Positions 11,996 through 23,154 are shown, numbered from the stretch's first letter. The stretch: DNA of 64,000 nt from Aquanectria penicillioides (GCA_003415625.1 PYIU01000002.1:2666001-2730000); one strand, 5' to 3'. Made by a program: numbers and translations. Notes: generated by a model from the letters alone, not told the origin.

Positions 11996-12671
11996 GAACC
12001 AAATCAGCCATTTTCCTTTGCTACGAAAAACGATTTTGTCTTCCATGAAACTGGCATCTAGCAATCGTCGACTTGGTCCCCTCTCTATCTGCTTTCCATC
12101 TTCGTATCTCTGACTATGCCGCTCAGGAATCAAGCCTTGGTTACGACGAGAGGAACTCTGCTGCTACACCTGTGTGCTTTCAGTGTGTTGCTGACATGCT
12201 TGCCGACTGGCCGTCAAAGCGTTTTGCATTTGTAAGCTTCGAAAGGAAGATAATTACGCAACTGATATCCCGGTCGATGTGTCGGAATCGCTGATATATG
12301 GGGCCTGAAATCTGCCTGATTTATGTCCTGCATGGATATTCTTGACTTACAGTGTGGCTTGGTGGGCGCTAGCTTCGCGCACCCAATATCGTACGTGTTG
12401 AACTTGGCAAGTCTGATACTGGCTTTTTGCAAGCAACAAGTCTCATATATTTTTTCTTCTCTCAGAAAACGAAAACAAGCATGATCAAATATCTAGGGTA
12501 TCGTGGAGGATACCGCACCGCTGTGCGAAAGCAGGCCCCATCAAAACTGGGCACTTTTCCCTCTCGATGCAAAAAACGCCGTTGTTGAAACCGTTTTTCC
12601 CATAACCCTCAACGCCGAGACACATTCAGTCCTACAAGACGGGCTATGCAAGACAATTTGTTAATGGAGCC
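11996..12671. other. convergent 3' intergenic region
   Basis: Between the stops of the EST1/SMG7-like gene and adenosine kinase. T-rich stretches near 12440-12460 and AT-rich patches suit 3' untranslated regions and polyadenylation of both genes. No coding frame is convincing. Confidence 0.5.
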
Positions 12672-14104
12672 TTAGTTGGTAGGCTGGTAGGTCTGCTTGG
12701 GGAAGGGGTAGCTGCGACTAGGTTAGCAAGATAATCCATGTACGAGGGACAGGTGCCCTTGCTGAGGAACTCCACGGACGAATGTCATAGGAAACCCAGA
12801 TAGCAATGAATTGAAATGCAAACGCAGGGGTTTCGGGGATAACTTACGAAGGCCCAAGCTCCTGGATGCTAAGTCGTGCAAGCCACTGACCGATGTCGAT
12901 GCTAGCCTCGAGGGACTTGCCCTCGACGATACCAGCTAGGAGACCGCCAGCGAAGGCATCACCGGCACCGTTGGTGTCGTTGATCTTATCCTTCTCAATG
13001 GCGTGGACGGGAAACTCACGGATGCCCTCCTCGCCCTGAATGGCGACAAGGGTAGGCTCAGTGCCCTGGGTGATAATGGCCACACGCTTCCTCTGGGTGT
13101 TCGCCTTGGGGAGGTTGGCAAGGTGGATAGCAACATCCTTAGGCTCCTTGCTGGAGAGATCGTGAGACTCGGCATAGGCGGCAGCCTCAGTCTCGTTGCC
13201 GATGACATAGTCCCAGTAAGGAGCGCTAGCATCAACAACCTCCTTGAAGAACTGGGGGATGAAGGGGGCAGAGAGGGAGAGGACGAAGGGCTTGTTGCGA
13301 TCGGCGGCCTGCTTAGCAAGCTCCATGATGGCGGGAGGGCAGACTGTAGGAGTTGAGGCTTGAATTAGCGCACCGTTTTACGCCAGAATAACATGTGGAA
13401 GTTGAATTGAGTACTCACCAGTGAAGTGGAAACCACCGACGTAGTAGACCTCAGCGTTCTCGACGAGCTTCCAAATCTCAGGCTTCTTCAAGTGGTCAAG
13501 GTCGTAGTGGTTGGCAGCGCCGAGATCAGTGCACAGAGATCGGTCGTGGCCGGTGATGATGGCACCGCAGCGGCCGGTCTTCTCCTTGGGATCAACGCGG
13601 TACTCGACACGGAGGCCAGCAGCCTTGACGGCATCGTGAAGGATGGCAGCGTACTTGTCATCACCGGCACCACCGAGGTAGACGACGCTGTTGGGGGGGA
13701 GAATGTACTGGGCACCTCGGGCACTGTTCTGGGCAGCACCACCAGCGATGAGCTTAGCATCGTAGTTGTTGAGGAGGTCCTCATAGAGAGGGATGTGCTT
13801 CTCCTCGGCGAGGATGGCATCGTTGGCCTTGAGGTCGTACTTGTCAAGCAGAGCCTGGTCGCCGACAGCCTGAATATCTATTGAAGGGATTGAAATGTCA
13901 GCAAGAAATTGCGAATTGAGGGGATGGGGGCATGTGTTGGATGCACGCAGAGGGAAGAAGGTATGGAGGGCCGGATGGCGAGCCGACAGCACCAGTCAAG
14001 AAAATCGAAGGAATTGTGTGAGAAAGGAAGGAAAGCGACGAGGAATCCATACCAAGCAGAGGGTTCTCCAGGCAGAGGAGAGCGTATTCCTTTACGGGAG
14101 CCAT
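12672..14104 (-). CDS. ADO1: adenosine kinase
   Basis: PfkB-family kinase converting adenosine to AMP; clears the adenosine released by the S-adenosylhomocysteine cycle in the cytosol. Four exons: 14053-14104, 13419-13877, 12848-13343 and a 40-base last exon 12672-12711 encoding the YPFPKQTY end. Sum 348 residues, the normal size. The sugar-kinase signature GGAAQNSARG lies in exon 2 and the second, DTNGAGD with catalytic Asp299, at 293-299. The first intron (175 bases) is long for this window. Reading through the exon 3 donor would give a premature QELGPS end, so the fourth exon is needed. Starts MAPVKEYALLCLENPLLD. Tail-to-tail with the EST1/SMG7-like gene. Confidence 0.95.
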
Positions 14105-15191
14105 TGTGGTAAATTGTTTTGTTAAGTGGAAGACAAGTGTTGTATGAGAGAAGCCGGAGCTGGAGCTGGATCTGGAGGGGAAGAGTTTGAGGGACACTGG
14201 AAGGATGGAGGGGTTGGTGGGGTTGACATTCAGACAGCGTGGGGCCAGTAGTAAGCTGGGCGAGGCTTGGGTCTTCGGCACCCGAGGGGCAGAAGGAGCG
14301 GGAGCGGTACCGGGAACAGCAGCGGTGGCAACGGCAGCAGCGACGCCCGACAAGGGACGTGCCCACGTGCGCCAAATGAGCGACGGGAGTCTGAGTGCTG
14401 GGCCGGCGGAATATCGCGCCGTCAATGGTAGCATTGTGGACGCTAGGAGGAGGCTTTAGTTCCGGGCAGTGTGTAGACAATGGCCTAGAAATTGTCGACA
14501 ACCTACGTGAGTGGAATGGAATGAATCAGTGGAGGCATGTATGCGATGTATGGCGGCTCGTTCCCGCATCTGGCTTTTAAACCAGTATCGGATCTCGGTG
14601 GTCATACGATCCCCAAGCCCATCATCAATCGGCTATCCCTGTTCCCACCTCCCATCACTCGAGGGATCACATCATCGCCCAACGGGGTGTCTTTGGTCTT
14701 ATTTGGTGTAGTAGGCGTAGGTGACTTTGGGGTTATCCTATCATTACGGAGCCTAGCTACACACAATGTGGGCAAAATGGCAATTCGACACAGAAATATT
14801 GGCAATGATCACAAACACACCCGTCTGGCTGTGAACTGTAAGGGAAAAAGAAAAAACAAAAAGATAAAAAAAGAAGATAAAACCCCGTCCCAAAACGATA
14901 ATCATGCAGGGAACGAAAAAGAGGAGCAATTCATCTCTGGTCATCACGTCGTTGTTGACTTGGCAGCTGCATTTCACATCCCTTGAACAAGCCTCTCATC
15001 ATTACGAGGTCATCCCGGTTATTCCTGGTGGTATCTCACATCTTCACAGAGAACGGCCTTCAGATTTTATGCGCCAAATGCCATAGTACTTGCCCTCGGA
15101 GCTACCAGCCTTCTGCCCTCAGCAGTACCTTCAATAGATGCAAGCAAGCCAGTAAAACACCATCCCAATGAGACCATGAATTTCAGCCGCC
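14105..15191. promoter_or_regulatory. intergenic: ADO1 promoter and uL2 3' side
   Basis: Both flanking genes are on the minus strand. The part next to 14104 is the adenosine kinase promoter and carries CACGTG at 14364-14369, 260 bases upstream of its start. The part towards 15191 is the uL2 3' region, with A-rich DNA at 14845-14880. No gene seen. Confidence 0.45.
14364..14369. promoter_or_regulatory. CACGTG box, ADO1 promoter
   Basis: 260 bases upstream of the adenosine kinase start. In yeast, Cbf1 controls sulphur-amino-acid genes whose methyl cycle produces adenosine, so the pairing is plausible, but a 6-base site is expected about 16 times by chance in 64 kb. Confidence 0.3.
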
Positions 15192-16247
15192 TTACTCCTT
15201 CGTCTTCTGGGTACCACGCAGGAGACCTGTCCTTCTGGCGGCAATAAGACCGGCCTTCTGTCCCTGGGCGGCGTATCGCGAGATGGTAGAAGCCTTACCA
15301 ATATGTTGATGGTTACCCTGTTTCCACTGATTAGCTTTCTTGTTCTCCAGTCATGTTCCTCGGAAATACTTACACCACCGTGAGGATGGTCGACGGGGTT
15401 CATGGCAACACCACGAGTCTTGGGCCAGCTGTTGCGCTTGACGGCGAACTTATGCTTGGCACGAGAAGCCTCTGTAATTCATTGTTAGCTCTCAATTCCT
15501 TCCGCAAATTCACAGCTCCAGAACCGCATTCGGTGTTGGGCCACCTTGAGGGTAAAAACGTACTCAGGAGGGGCTTGTCAGTTCGGCCACCACCGGCAAC
15601 GATACCGATCATGCCACGGGACTTGGAGTGGACGACCTTCTTGGCACCAGAGGGGAGCTTGATGCGGGTCTTGCCCTCGTCGGGGTTGTGGCCGACGATG
15701 GTGATGTAGTTACCGGAGGTTCGGCCAGAGTACCACGGTCGCCAATCTTCTCCTCAACGTTCGAGACGACGGTACCCTCGGGCATCTCACCGACGGGAAG
15801 GATGTTACCGACGGTCAGGGCAGCCTTCTTTCCGGCATAGATGAACTGGCCAGTGTACATGCCCTCGTTGGCGATGAAGGTCTCGGTGACCTGCTTGAAC
15901 CTGTAGGGGTGGCGGAAGACGACCTTGGCGAGGGGAGCACCACGGCCTGCACAATCAATCGTTAGTTGTCGTTCCATGATATGGGTATATGGCTGCTTTT
16001 CTCAGAATTTCATCGGGGAACTTGCCAGCGTCGTGGACGATCTCGCGGACGACACCTCGGACGTAGCCATGTCGCTCGGCGAAGTCGAGGTTGCGGAACT
16101 TGGCGGGAGCCTTGTTCAGGCGCGTGTTGGCCGCTATTCAGATCGTTAGTATTCTCGATGTTGAATTTCGATCGGAGGCTCGGTTCGGGTTCACTGACTG
16201 AAAATGGATCCACGACCCTTGCGCTGGTTGCGAATAACTCTACCCAT
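15192..16247 (-). CDS. RPL2: 60S ribosomal protein uL2 (frame break)
   Basis: Large-subunit protein at the peptidyl transferase centre (L2/L8 family). Five exons: 16199-16247, 16026-16133, 15564-15946, 15374-15471, 15192-15317. Joined length is 254 residues once one base is restored, exactly the usual fungal length. Starts [16 protein letters not shown]; includes [46 protein letters not shown] with the catalytic-loop histidine, and ends [14 protein letters not shown]. The intron after exon 2 has a GC donor (G|GCAAGT) and a normal TGCAG acceptor. Exon 3 lacks one base at 15723-15726: CTGGCCGAACC should read CTGGGCCGAACC (LGRT). An essential gene broken at one point in a G run indicates sequence error. 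CACGTG lies 198 bases upstream. Confidence 0.95.
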
Positions 16248-17896
16248 GGCGGCTGTTTTCACTGAGTGAAAAGAGGAAGGGTAGATGCTGTGAAGCGGTG
16301 TTAGTAGAGGGTCGAGGGGCAAAAGAGAAAGGAAGGGAAAATACCTGGCTTGGGCCGCTTGGTGTTTTGTCAAAGAGGGCCTTCCGTGCACCTTGGCTGA
16401 TAATTTTTTGTGCGCAAAACGTCAATGGGTGGAGGGAGCCCTAGCACGTGACCTGGCTCCGACCACCTTGTGGGGCAGGGCGAGCAAAAACCTCACATCA
16501 CTGGACTGTGCGAATTGGGGCGGATAGCTCCAATCGAAAACCTGCAATCCCGAACCCGGATTTCACAGTTGTTTGTGGATATTCCTGCCCACTTGGGTCT
16601 GGTGACCTAGTCGTCGACTGCTCTGCTGGCGGTGGATTCACCAGCATGAGTTGGATCCTCTTCAAACACCTTGACATGGATATTAAGATGGGGTAATGAT
16701 TGATACCGAATTCTCCCTCTGTATTCATCAATGGTTTTTAGGTTAAGTGGTGCGTCTCATAATGCAAAATACACACGGAAATATAGATATGATAAGTGGT
16801 TTTTTTTAAAAATTATTTTTCAAATGCTTGAGGCTCCTTCGTCCCCTTATATATACCATGTTAGGGTCAATGGCACACATTCAAAAGTCCAACTTTGATA
16901 ACATGATTGCACAGGCAGACTCCATTCAGAGACTCCCTCGAAAGAATTAGAGTTAATATCTTCCATAAAACACAGAAAATATTTAGGATGAAGGGGGAAA
17001 GTATCGAGCCCCTCAACCTGAACCCTGATTTCTGGTTCACGATGTGTATACCTTCATCGTGGTTGGCGTTGAAGACTTGGAGAGACCGGGAGACAAGCCA
17101 ATCGCTTCGCTAGACTGGGCGTTAACTTCTCTAACCAATCGCTGTAACGCAAAAGACCCTGGATTGCGGAGACAGACCACACCGCGACAAGGGGGGCAGG
17201 GGATGCAGTTAAAGTGAGACTATAGTCACGTGAACCCTCTTGCGTCAAGTCTCTGAGCCAACGGAGCTACTCCTTGATGAGCACACGGCTACTACGTGCT
17301 AGTCCTTCATCAAGATTTGTACTGTTTGCTGTTGAAGCTCGGAAGCCTGGTGCTTCAGCAAACATTCCTGTGATACTGCATCATCATGTCTGGCAATGCT
17401 AAAGCCAGCGGCATGGTTGCGATACCGGCCTACGTCTTGAAGTGATGATATTTCTTGTCTATAATCGGATCCTTGCCAGGCGGGCTTCCAAAACACATGC
17501 TGTGAAATTTTTACGCCGGTCACTTCAGACTCGTGGAGCCCCTATGTTGATGCAGGCGAGACGAAATGGCCCTCGGGGTGCTGACTTGGGCTGATCTGCA
17601 CGGGGTTCAAACCAAAGGGCTGGGTGTGGGGAGAATGGGAAGGGCGACGGCTTTCAGGCTCAGGCATGCCAGCACCAGCAACTGTCTCCTTTGTCGCCTC
17701 GAGGAGCCCAACCCGCGCGGCTCCGACTTTGCACGTTAATTGATGTTTGTCTGGACCTATCAGAACCCGCAAGCCTGATTTGCGGCTCGTTGAGTTGGCC
17801 TAGTGGGTGCAAATCCGCTTGAAGAACCTAGTTACGTCGGTCCTTACTTTCCTCCCCCACATTCATCTCAACCTCACCACGACGCGCACCGCCAAC
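16248..17896. promoter_or_regulatory. intergenic between uL2 and WHIM1 gene
   Basis: Divergent upstream regions of uL2 and the WHIM1-domain gene. CACGTG occurs at 16445-16450 (uL2 side) and 17227-17232. AT-rich DNA at 16740-16870 contains a T9 run. Around 17220-17280 the minus strand shows TAGCTCCGTTGGCTCAGAG, like a tRNA D arm, but no anticodon or T arm follows. No gene is supported. Confidence 0.45.
16445..16450. promoter_or_regulatory. CACGTG box, uL2 promoter
   Basis: 198 bases upstream of the uL2 start, in GCACGTGAC context. Same chance caveat as for the other boxes. Confidence 0.3.
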
Positions 17897-20020
17897 ATGT
17901 CCGCCGACGACGACTCTTCCGAGCTTTCGTCTTTGTCTTCGCTGTCGCCTGTGCCTTCCGATGACGAGCTGGATATCGCCACCGACAATGAGGGCTCTAA
18001 ATCGAAGGGATCTAAAGATGGCATCTTAAAGTTCTTCCCCAAGATCTCCGAGCAAGCACGTAGGGAGCCGTCACCGCCGCCGCGCAAGCGCTCGCCCTCC
18101 CCCCCCATGAATACGTCCTAGCAGACAACCCTGACATTGCTGTATGTCTCTGACCTCACCTAGCGCGTCTTTGCATCTGCGCAATTGCCTGGGCGCGTTT
18201 TGGTACCTCCTGTGACGCGACCGCCATGTGTCGCGGTCGCGTACAGACGTCATTGGCCCTGCTGACAGCTCCAGTTCATTGTAATGTTCAGAAGCCGATT
18301 CCACGACGCTTTCCCCAAATCCCTGGCGCATTTCGGACCACAAGAGCTCGAGCGAGAGGTCGTCGCATCTATCCCCGGCGATCGAGTTGAACATTTCCTT
18401 TGCACGTTGCTTGGGTTGCTGCTTAACCGCAAACAGGATGTCAAGTACGATCAACGCTACATCATATCCGCCGACGCGAAAATTTGCTAATGACTACCGC
18501 TTTTTAGGCCTGGCCATTACAATCGTGCTCTGGAAGATGCCATCAGCACCCATAAGAACCAATGGGCGCCGACTTGGGAGGATAAGAGCCCGCTGTCCGG
18601 CGGCGCGAACTTCACGTCTATGAATCCTACCGAACGAGTACGTCTTCTCTTCTCGACTGATCACCGTTGTTCATCTCGTTGACATATTCTACAGCTTACA
18701 TTACTCCGAACACTTATCCTTTGGTCCCTCTCGTCGTCCGAAACTGTCAAAGGCCTGATCAATCAATCATACAAACAGAACCGCCACGAAGACGATATGA
18801 ACCAGCCTAAAGCGGTGCATCCTTGGGGTTCGGATGGTGACAAGCGTCGATACTTCTTGGTCGAAGGACAAGACGATACGGCTTTTCGCGTCTATCGAGA
18901 GAGCAACCCCGCCGGGACGAACCGAACATGGTGGAGTGTTGCGGGCACTATTGATGAATTAAAGGCGTTGTCAGACAAACTTGAGACGAAGGATGGTGGC
19001 CCGAAGGCTAAGAAGCTTTCTCAGAAGATGCTCCAAGCTATCCCTCGATTTGAAGCTGGAGAGGAGGTTAGTCAATACTCTTCGCTTGGACGATGAGATG
19101 TGTGTGAGTTTCTGACCTTTTGCTGACTGAAAATAACAGAAACGTAAGCGTCGCGACTATCGTCAGATGCGCAAGGAACAGTTTAAGCGACCAGAGCCCG
19201 GATTTTCATTATACGAAGGCCGCACACGAGGCAAGAAGATGAAGTATACGTATTCGGATGATGAGGATGCTTTCTACTCAGACTCGACGGCCAGAAGATC
19301 AACTCGAAACACTGGAACTCATACGCCCGCCGAGGTGGGTCCAGTTACAACAGCGAGTGGTCGACAGATTCGGGCACCAACCCGACTGAACGCCAACACG
19401 GGGAGCAGCGCTCCTGGTAGTGTACAGGGCGATTCGGAGGCGGAGAAGGAGAGTTCTGTTGGCCCAACAGGCCGACCTCGACGATCGGCCGCTGTGAATC
19501 ATGGTACTAGTGGCTGGGCTGGAACCAACACCCGATCGCGTCGAAACACCGATGACTCAGAAGAGGAGAGCGAGGCAGACTTTGGCGATGACGAGGACAA
19601 TGTTGATGAGCACGTTCCAGAAGAGTCAGAGGAGGAAGACGAATTCGAAGAGGACGAAGATATGGCTGTGGATGACTTGGGTGACCAACCAAGAAGCCTG
19701 GTTGTGAAGCTGTCAGTCACCCCCCTCAGCTGAAGCGGGCACTAGCACCGAAACCTAAGCAAGGAAGCCAAAACGGTGGCGCATCTGAGTCACCACTTGT
19801 CGAGATGCAGGATGCTCCGACAGCTTGCTCTTCGAAGGATGCGGCTGTGGGGTCTGAACCCAAGGTTGGGAGACTGGAGGACCAACCACCCCATTCGCCA
19901 GAGCAAAACGCCAAGGGCCCAGCAACCATTCATGTGACTCCTCTTGCTTTTAGAGGTAGCCCAGAGAAGGCACATGCTCAACCGGTTTCTCGGCGGTTGG
20001 ATGTTAGCACCAAGGACTAG
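17897..20020 (+). CDS. WHIM1-domain chromatin protein (two frame breaks)
   Basis: Fungal WHIM1-domain protein, about 599 residues, probably nuclear. WHIM1 is found in ISWI-type remodelling partners (Itc1, WSTF, Ioc3). Five exons: 17897-18141, 18275-18444, 18508-18637, 18695-19066, 19140-20020. Order: serine/acidic N-terminus (SSELSSLSSLSPVPSDDE), DGILKFFPKI, a helical RSRFHDAFPKSLAHFG block, NPTERLTLLRTLILWSLSSS, the WHIM-like HPWGSDGDKRRYFLVEGQDDTAFRVYRE region (split here: HPWGSDGDKRRYF, then FRVYRE), a basic KRKRRDYRQMRKEQF helix, then a long acidic, disordered tail. Two breaks: an 18099-18106 C run of 8 needs 9, and a 19720-19725 C run of 6 needs 7. Both are repaired by one C. The exact remodelling complex is not known from sequence. 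Confidence 0.8.
18142..18274 (+). other. 133-base intron with GC-rich hairpin
   Basis: First intron of the WHIM1 gene, donor gtatgt, acceptor ctccag. It contains a perfect 10-base inverted repeat, ACGCGACCGC at 18215-18224 and GCGGTCGCGT at 18233-18242, with an 8-base loop. It is about twice as long as the gene's other introns (57-73 bases). A second possible acceptor, GTACAG, lies at 18241-18246, overlapping the hairpin's 3' arm, but its use would shift the frame. Confidence 0.75.
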
Positions 20021-20351
20021 GGGGAAATGAATTTTAATCAATTGTTTTGTTGGAGTTGGGGAGAACGAGGGGATACATGGTATAGAATCACTGTCACTAA
20101 AATGGTCGGCATTATGAACCTGTGTGTGGAATAGATTTGGCCCCAAACGCAGATAACGATTGCAATTCGGTGGAAACTTAGCATCGATGCCAACTAATGG
20201 GCGGGCTAACAAAAATATGACGACGTCTGCTGAGCTTTTCGTCTGGTCAAGGATGAATCAGGATGGGCTCGGGATGGACCGGATATCTCAGATATTCTTC
20301 ATGCCAGATTACAATACTTATGTATACATTATTTTGCTTGCGACTCTGCCA
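20021..20351. other. convergent 3' intergenic region
   Basis: Between the stops of the WHIM1 gene (+) and the DUF1770 gene (-). Moderately AT-rich, no coding frame of note; most likely 3' untranslated DNA of both. Confidence 0.5.
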
Positions 20352-20908
20352 CTAGAATCGCCATTTGGGGCTGGGCCGGTTGGATATTGGCCAGTTGTTT
20401 ACCCCATACCACCATCTTCGGAGGCGTGCGCCTATTGTGTTGCCGTGCAGTCGGGCATTCCTGTTCCACTGTTGCCAGCCGCAGCGGAAGATGTTATAAA
20501 CGAAGCCCTGAACCATGGGCATCATAATCTGAAGCAGTTAGCATAAATGGGGGGAAACTGCTAGGACTAGATAAAACTAACCTGGTCCCTGACGGTAATT
20601 AGGGCCACCTGCCACCAAGTTTCTGCCTTGGAGATGCTTCGGAGGTAGCTCTGTTCAAAGCGCAGGTCGGGTAGGGGTGGGAGGTTGTACGACCGAGGCA
20701 TCGGCCGCAAGACGCTGTATGGGATGTCCTCTTCCTCTTCCTCGTCCTCGTCCAATTCGTCTTCGCTAGCATGTCTAAATTGTTCTGGGATCACAGGCTC
20801 CCTGGTTGCGGAGGCTGTGGATGGGTTGATATCGAGCTTCGGGTCTGGGTGTCTGTTGATATGGGCGGCCTGGATCGTGCTCGCAAGCTCTGTGGGGATG
20901 GAATCCAT
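20352..20908 (-). CDS. DUF1770 family protein
   Basis: Short fungal protein of unknown function, family DUF1770 by recognition of the block DLRFEQSYL followed by WWQVALITVRDQ. Two exons, 20582-20908 and 20352-20528, joined in phase 0 to 167 residues. The first half is hydrophilic with an acidic run (EDELDEDEEEEED) and the motif IPYSVLRPMPRSY. Exon 2 gives a hydrophobic/aromatic MMPMVQGFVYNIF segment, then a basic, tryptophan-rich end (RLRRWWYGVNNW). The pattern suggests a membrane-associated amphipathic segment rather than a clear transmembrane helix. Divergent from eRF1. Role not known. Confidence 0.8.
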
Positions 20909-21526
20909 GGTGGTGAGCGTCTAGATGCGTGTAGCGATAACCTGAGTAGGTTTGGAAATAGCCGTCGTCCTGTGGTAGAAGAACGGAGACAATCAACAAC
21001 CCGGATGAGAAGGATCACCGGCCGGAGGGATTCTGCTTCAGAGTCCTCGGCACGGAGGTGGTGACGCCGGGGAGCGGAGCATGTGTGGATACTGCCGGGC
21101 GGTGAGAGACGGTTGACTCGGTGTGTCACGAGTGTGGTGACTCTGAGCAGCGATGACCTAGCGCGCATAGGTACTGGTATTCATAGGGCAGGCAGAAGAG
21201 TGGCACATGGAACAATGGAAACAGGGAATCGTTGCTCCTGCTAGGCACCAGGCCCGCTAGGGCCACCGGCCTCCCCCGAAATTGACCCGACTGGGCGATT
21301 CTGTGGCGGTGCCAACGTCCCACTCGGGTACCAAACTACCTACGTAAGGTTGTGGAGGGTTGAGTGGGCATGTGTAGGTCATCGCTTGTTGCACGATAAA
21401 AATCTGGCACCAACATCCAACTTTTGGGAGTCTCTTGGTCCCAGAACACACCGCAATCCGGAGTCCCCAGACCCGCGAGACACGCCAAATACCAGCTCGC
21501 AAACGGTTCTCAACTCTACCGCGAAG
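20909..21526. promoter_or_regulatory. bidirectional promoter, DUF1770/eRF1
   Basis: 618 bases between divergent starts. There is a GTACCAAACTACCTACG segment near 21328 related to the TACCTA motif seen elsewhere. No canonical element stands out. Confidence 0.4.
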
Positions 21527-23154
21527 ATGAGCGACCCTCAGGCGAACGAGGCCGAGAAGAACGTGAGTTGTGCATTTTTCCCTTTTTTTTTTTGCAGCCC
21601 CTCCTCATTGCCTCCCGCTGCCCCGCGCCGCTTGGAATCTGTGTCTTAACCCCAGCTTTTTTTCCGCGATGGATGGCTAATCGCATTCCCCTCGACAGAT
21701 CGAGATCTGGAAGGTCAAGAAGCTGATCAAGCGCCTTGAGGCTGCCAGAGGAAATGGAACTTCCATGATTTCGTTGATTATCCGTGAGCCGACCCTTCTA
21801 ATGCTGTCATGTTGTGGAAACCGCGCACTAACATGCTTATTCTAGCGCCCAAGGATCAGGTTTCGCGAATTGCGAAGATGTTGGCTGAAGAATACGTATG
21901 ACATCAATGGCAACTCTTAGAAGATGCTCCCCTCGGGGAAATACTAACAGTTTTATAGGGTACCGCCTCCAACATCAAGTCTCGGGTCAACCGACAGTCC
22001 GTTTTGTCAGCCATTACCTCGACTCAGCAGCGTCTCAAGCTGTACAACAAAGTCCCGCCCAATGGCTTGGTTGTTTATTGTGGTGAAATCTTGACCTCCG
22101 AAGGCAAAGAGCGAAAGGTCAACATCGATTTTGAGCCATTCAAGCCCATTAACACCTCCCTTTATCTGTGCGACAACAAGTTCCACACCGAAGCACTGGC
22201 TGAACTTCTCGAGTCCGATCAGAAGTTTGGCTTCATCATCATGGATGGTAACGGAGCCCTCTTCGGAACTCTGAGCGGAAACACCCGTGAAATAGTCCAC
22301 AAGTTCTCTGTCGATCTTCCCAAGAAGCACGGTCGTGGTGGTCAGTCCGCTCTGCGTTTCGCCCGTCTCCGTGAGGAAAAGCGTCACAACTACGTTCGAA
22401 AGGTGGCCGAGTTGGCTGTCCAGAACTTCATTACCGCCGACAAGGTCAATGTTGCTGGCATTGTCCTCGCTGGTTCTGCCGATTTCAAGAACGACCTCAA
22501 CGCCTCTGATATGTTCGACGGGCGCCTGCAGACCAAGGTCATCAAGGTTGTGGATGTGTCCTACGGTGGCGAGAACGGTTTCAACCAGGCTATCGAGTTG
22601 GCCTCTGAGACTCTTGGCAACGTCAAGTTCATCCAGGAGAAGAAGCTCATTGGCAAGTACTTCGAGGAGATCAGCCAGGACACTGGCAAGGTCTGTTACG
22701 GTATCGATGACACTCTCAAGGCCCTGGAGCTTGGCGCCGTTGAGATTTTGATCGTCTTCGAGAACCTTGAGATCACCCGATGGGTTCTCAAGGATAGCAA
22801 CGGTAGCGAGATCATTCTGCACACCACAAAGCAGCAGGAACAGGCCGGCCGAGAGATGTTCCTCGACAAGGAGACCGGCCAGGAGATGGATATTGTCTCT
22901 CAGGAGTCGTTCCTGGAATGGATCGCCGAACACTACAAGGATTTTGGTACCACTCTCGAGTTCGTGTCCGACCGATCTACCGAAGGCAACCAGTTCGTGA
23001 AGGGCTTCGGTGGTATCGGCGGTCTTCTCCGATACAAGGTCAACTTTGAACAACTGGCTGACCTCGACGAGGATGATGATGACTACTACGACGGTGAGCA
23101 ATGCATACCGCCGATGAAGTGATATGGCAGTAACTAACATCAATATTAGATTGA
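21527..23154 (+). CDS. SUP45: translation release factor eRF1
   Basis: Recognises all three stop codons in the ribosomal A site and triggers peptide release with eRF3; cytosolic. Five exons: 21527-21562, 21699-21783, 21846-21895, 21959-23093, 23150-23154. Joined 436 residues, the usual size. Decoding motifs NIKS at 62-65 and YLCDNKF at 126-132 and the catalytic GGQ at 184-186 are all present, and the acidic end DDDDYYDD is typical. The last exon contributes only AT plus TGA. If that final intron is retained the protein ends GEQCIPPMK instead. The first intron (136 bases) contains a T10 run. No frame break, unlike several neighbours. Confidence 0.97.

Noticed and set aside
12844..12850. Adenosine kinase ending at QELGPS
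   Set aside because: The stop lies inside a perfect gtaagt donor, and the family end YPFPKQTY is encoded after the intron at 12672-12711.
13426..13884. 152-codon frame antisense to adenosine kinase
   Set aside because: Lies wholly within kinase exon 2 and is explained by its codon bias; content is V/L/G-rich shadow sequence.
17220..17280. Possible tRNA on the minus strand
   Set aside because: Only a D-arm-like TAGCTCCGTTGGCTCAGAG is present; no matching acceptor stem, anticodon stem or T arm could be placed. At best a decayed remnant.
17807..17896. Earlier in-frame start for the WHIM1 protein
   Set aside because: The upstream segment is not acidic like the protein and reads as leader sequence (C/T-rich, CCTCCCCCACATTCATC); ATG at 17897 has the better CCAACATG context and gives the usual MSADDDSSELSS start.
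22007..23143. 378-codon open frame antisense to eRF1
   Set aside because: It mirrors the eRF1 coding exon. Strong G/C third-position bias in a highly expressed gene often leaves the opposite strand open, and the antisense product has no family resemblance.
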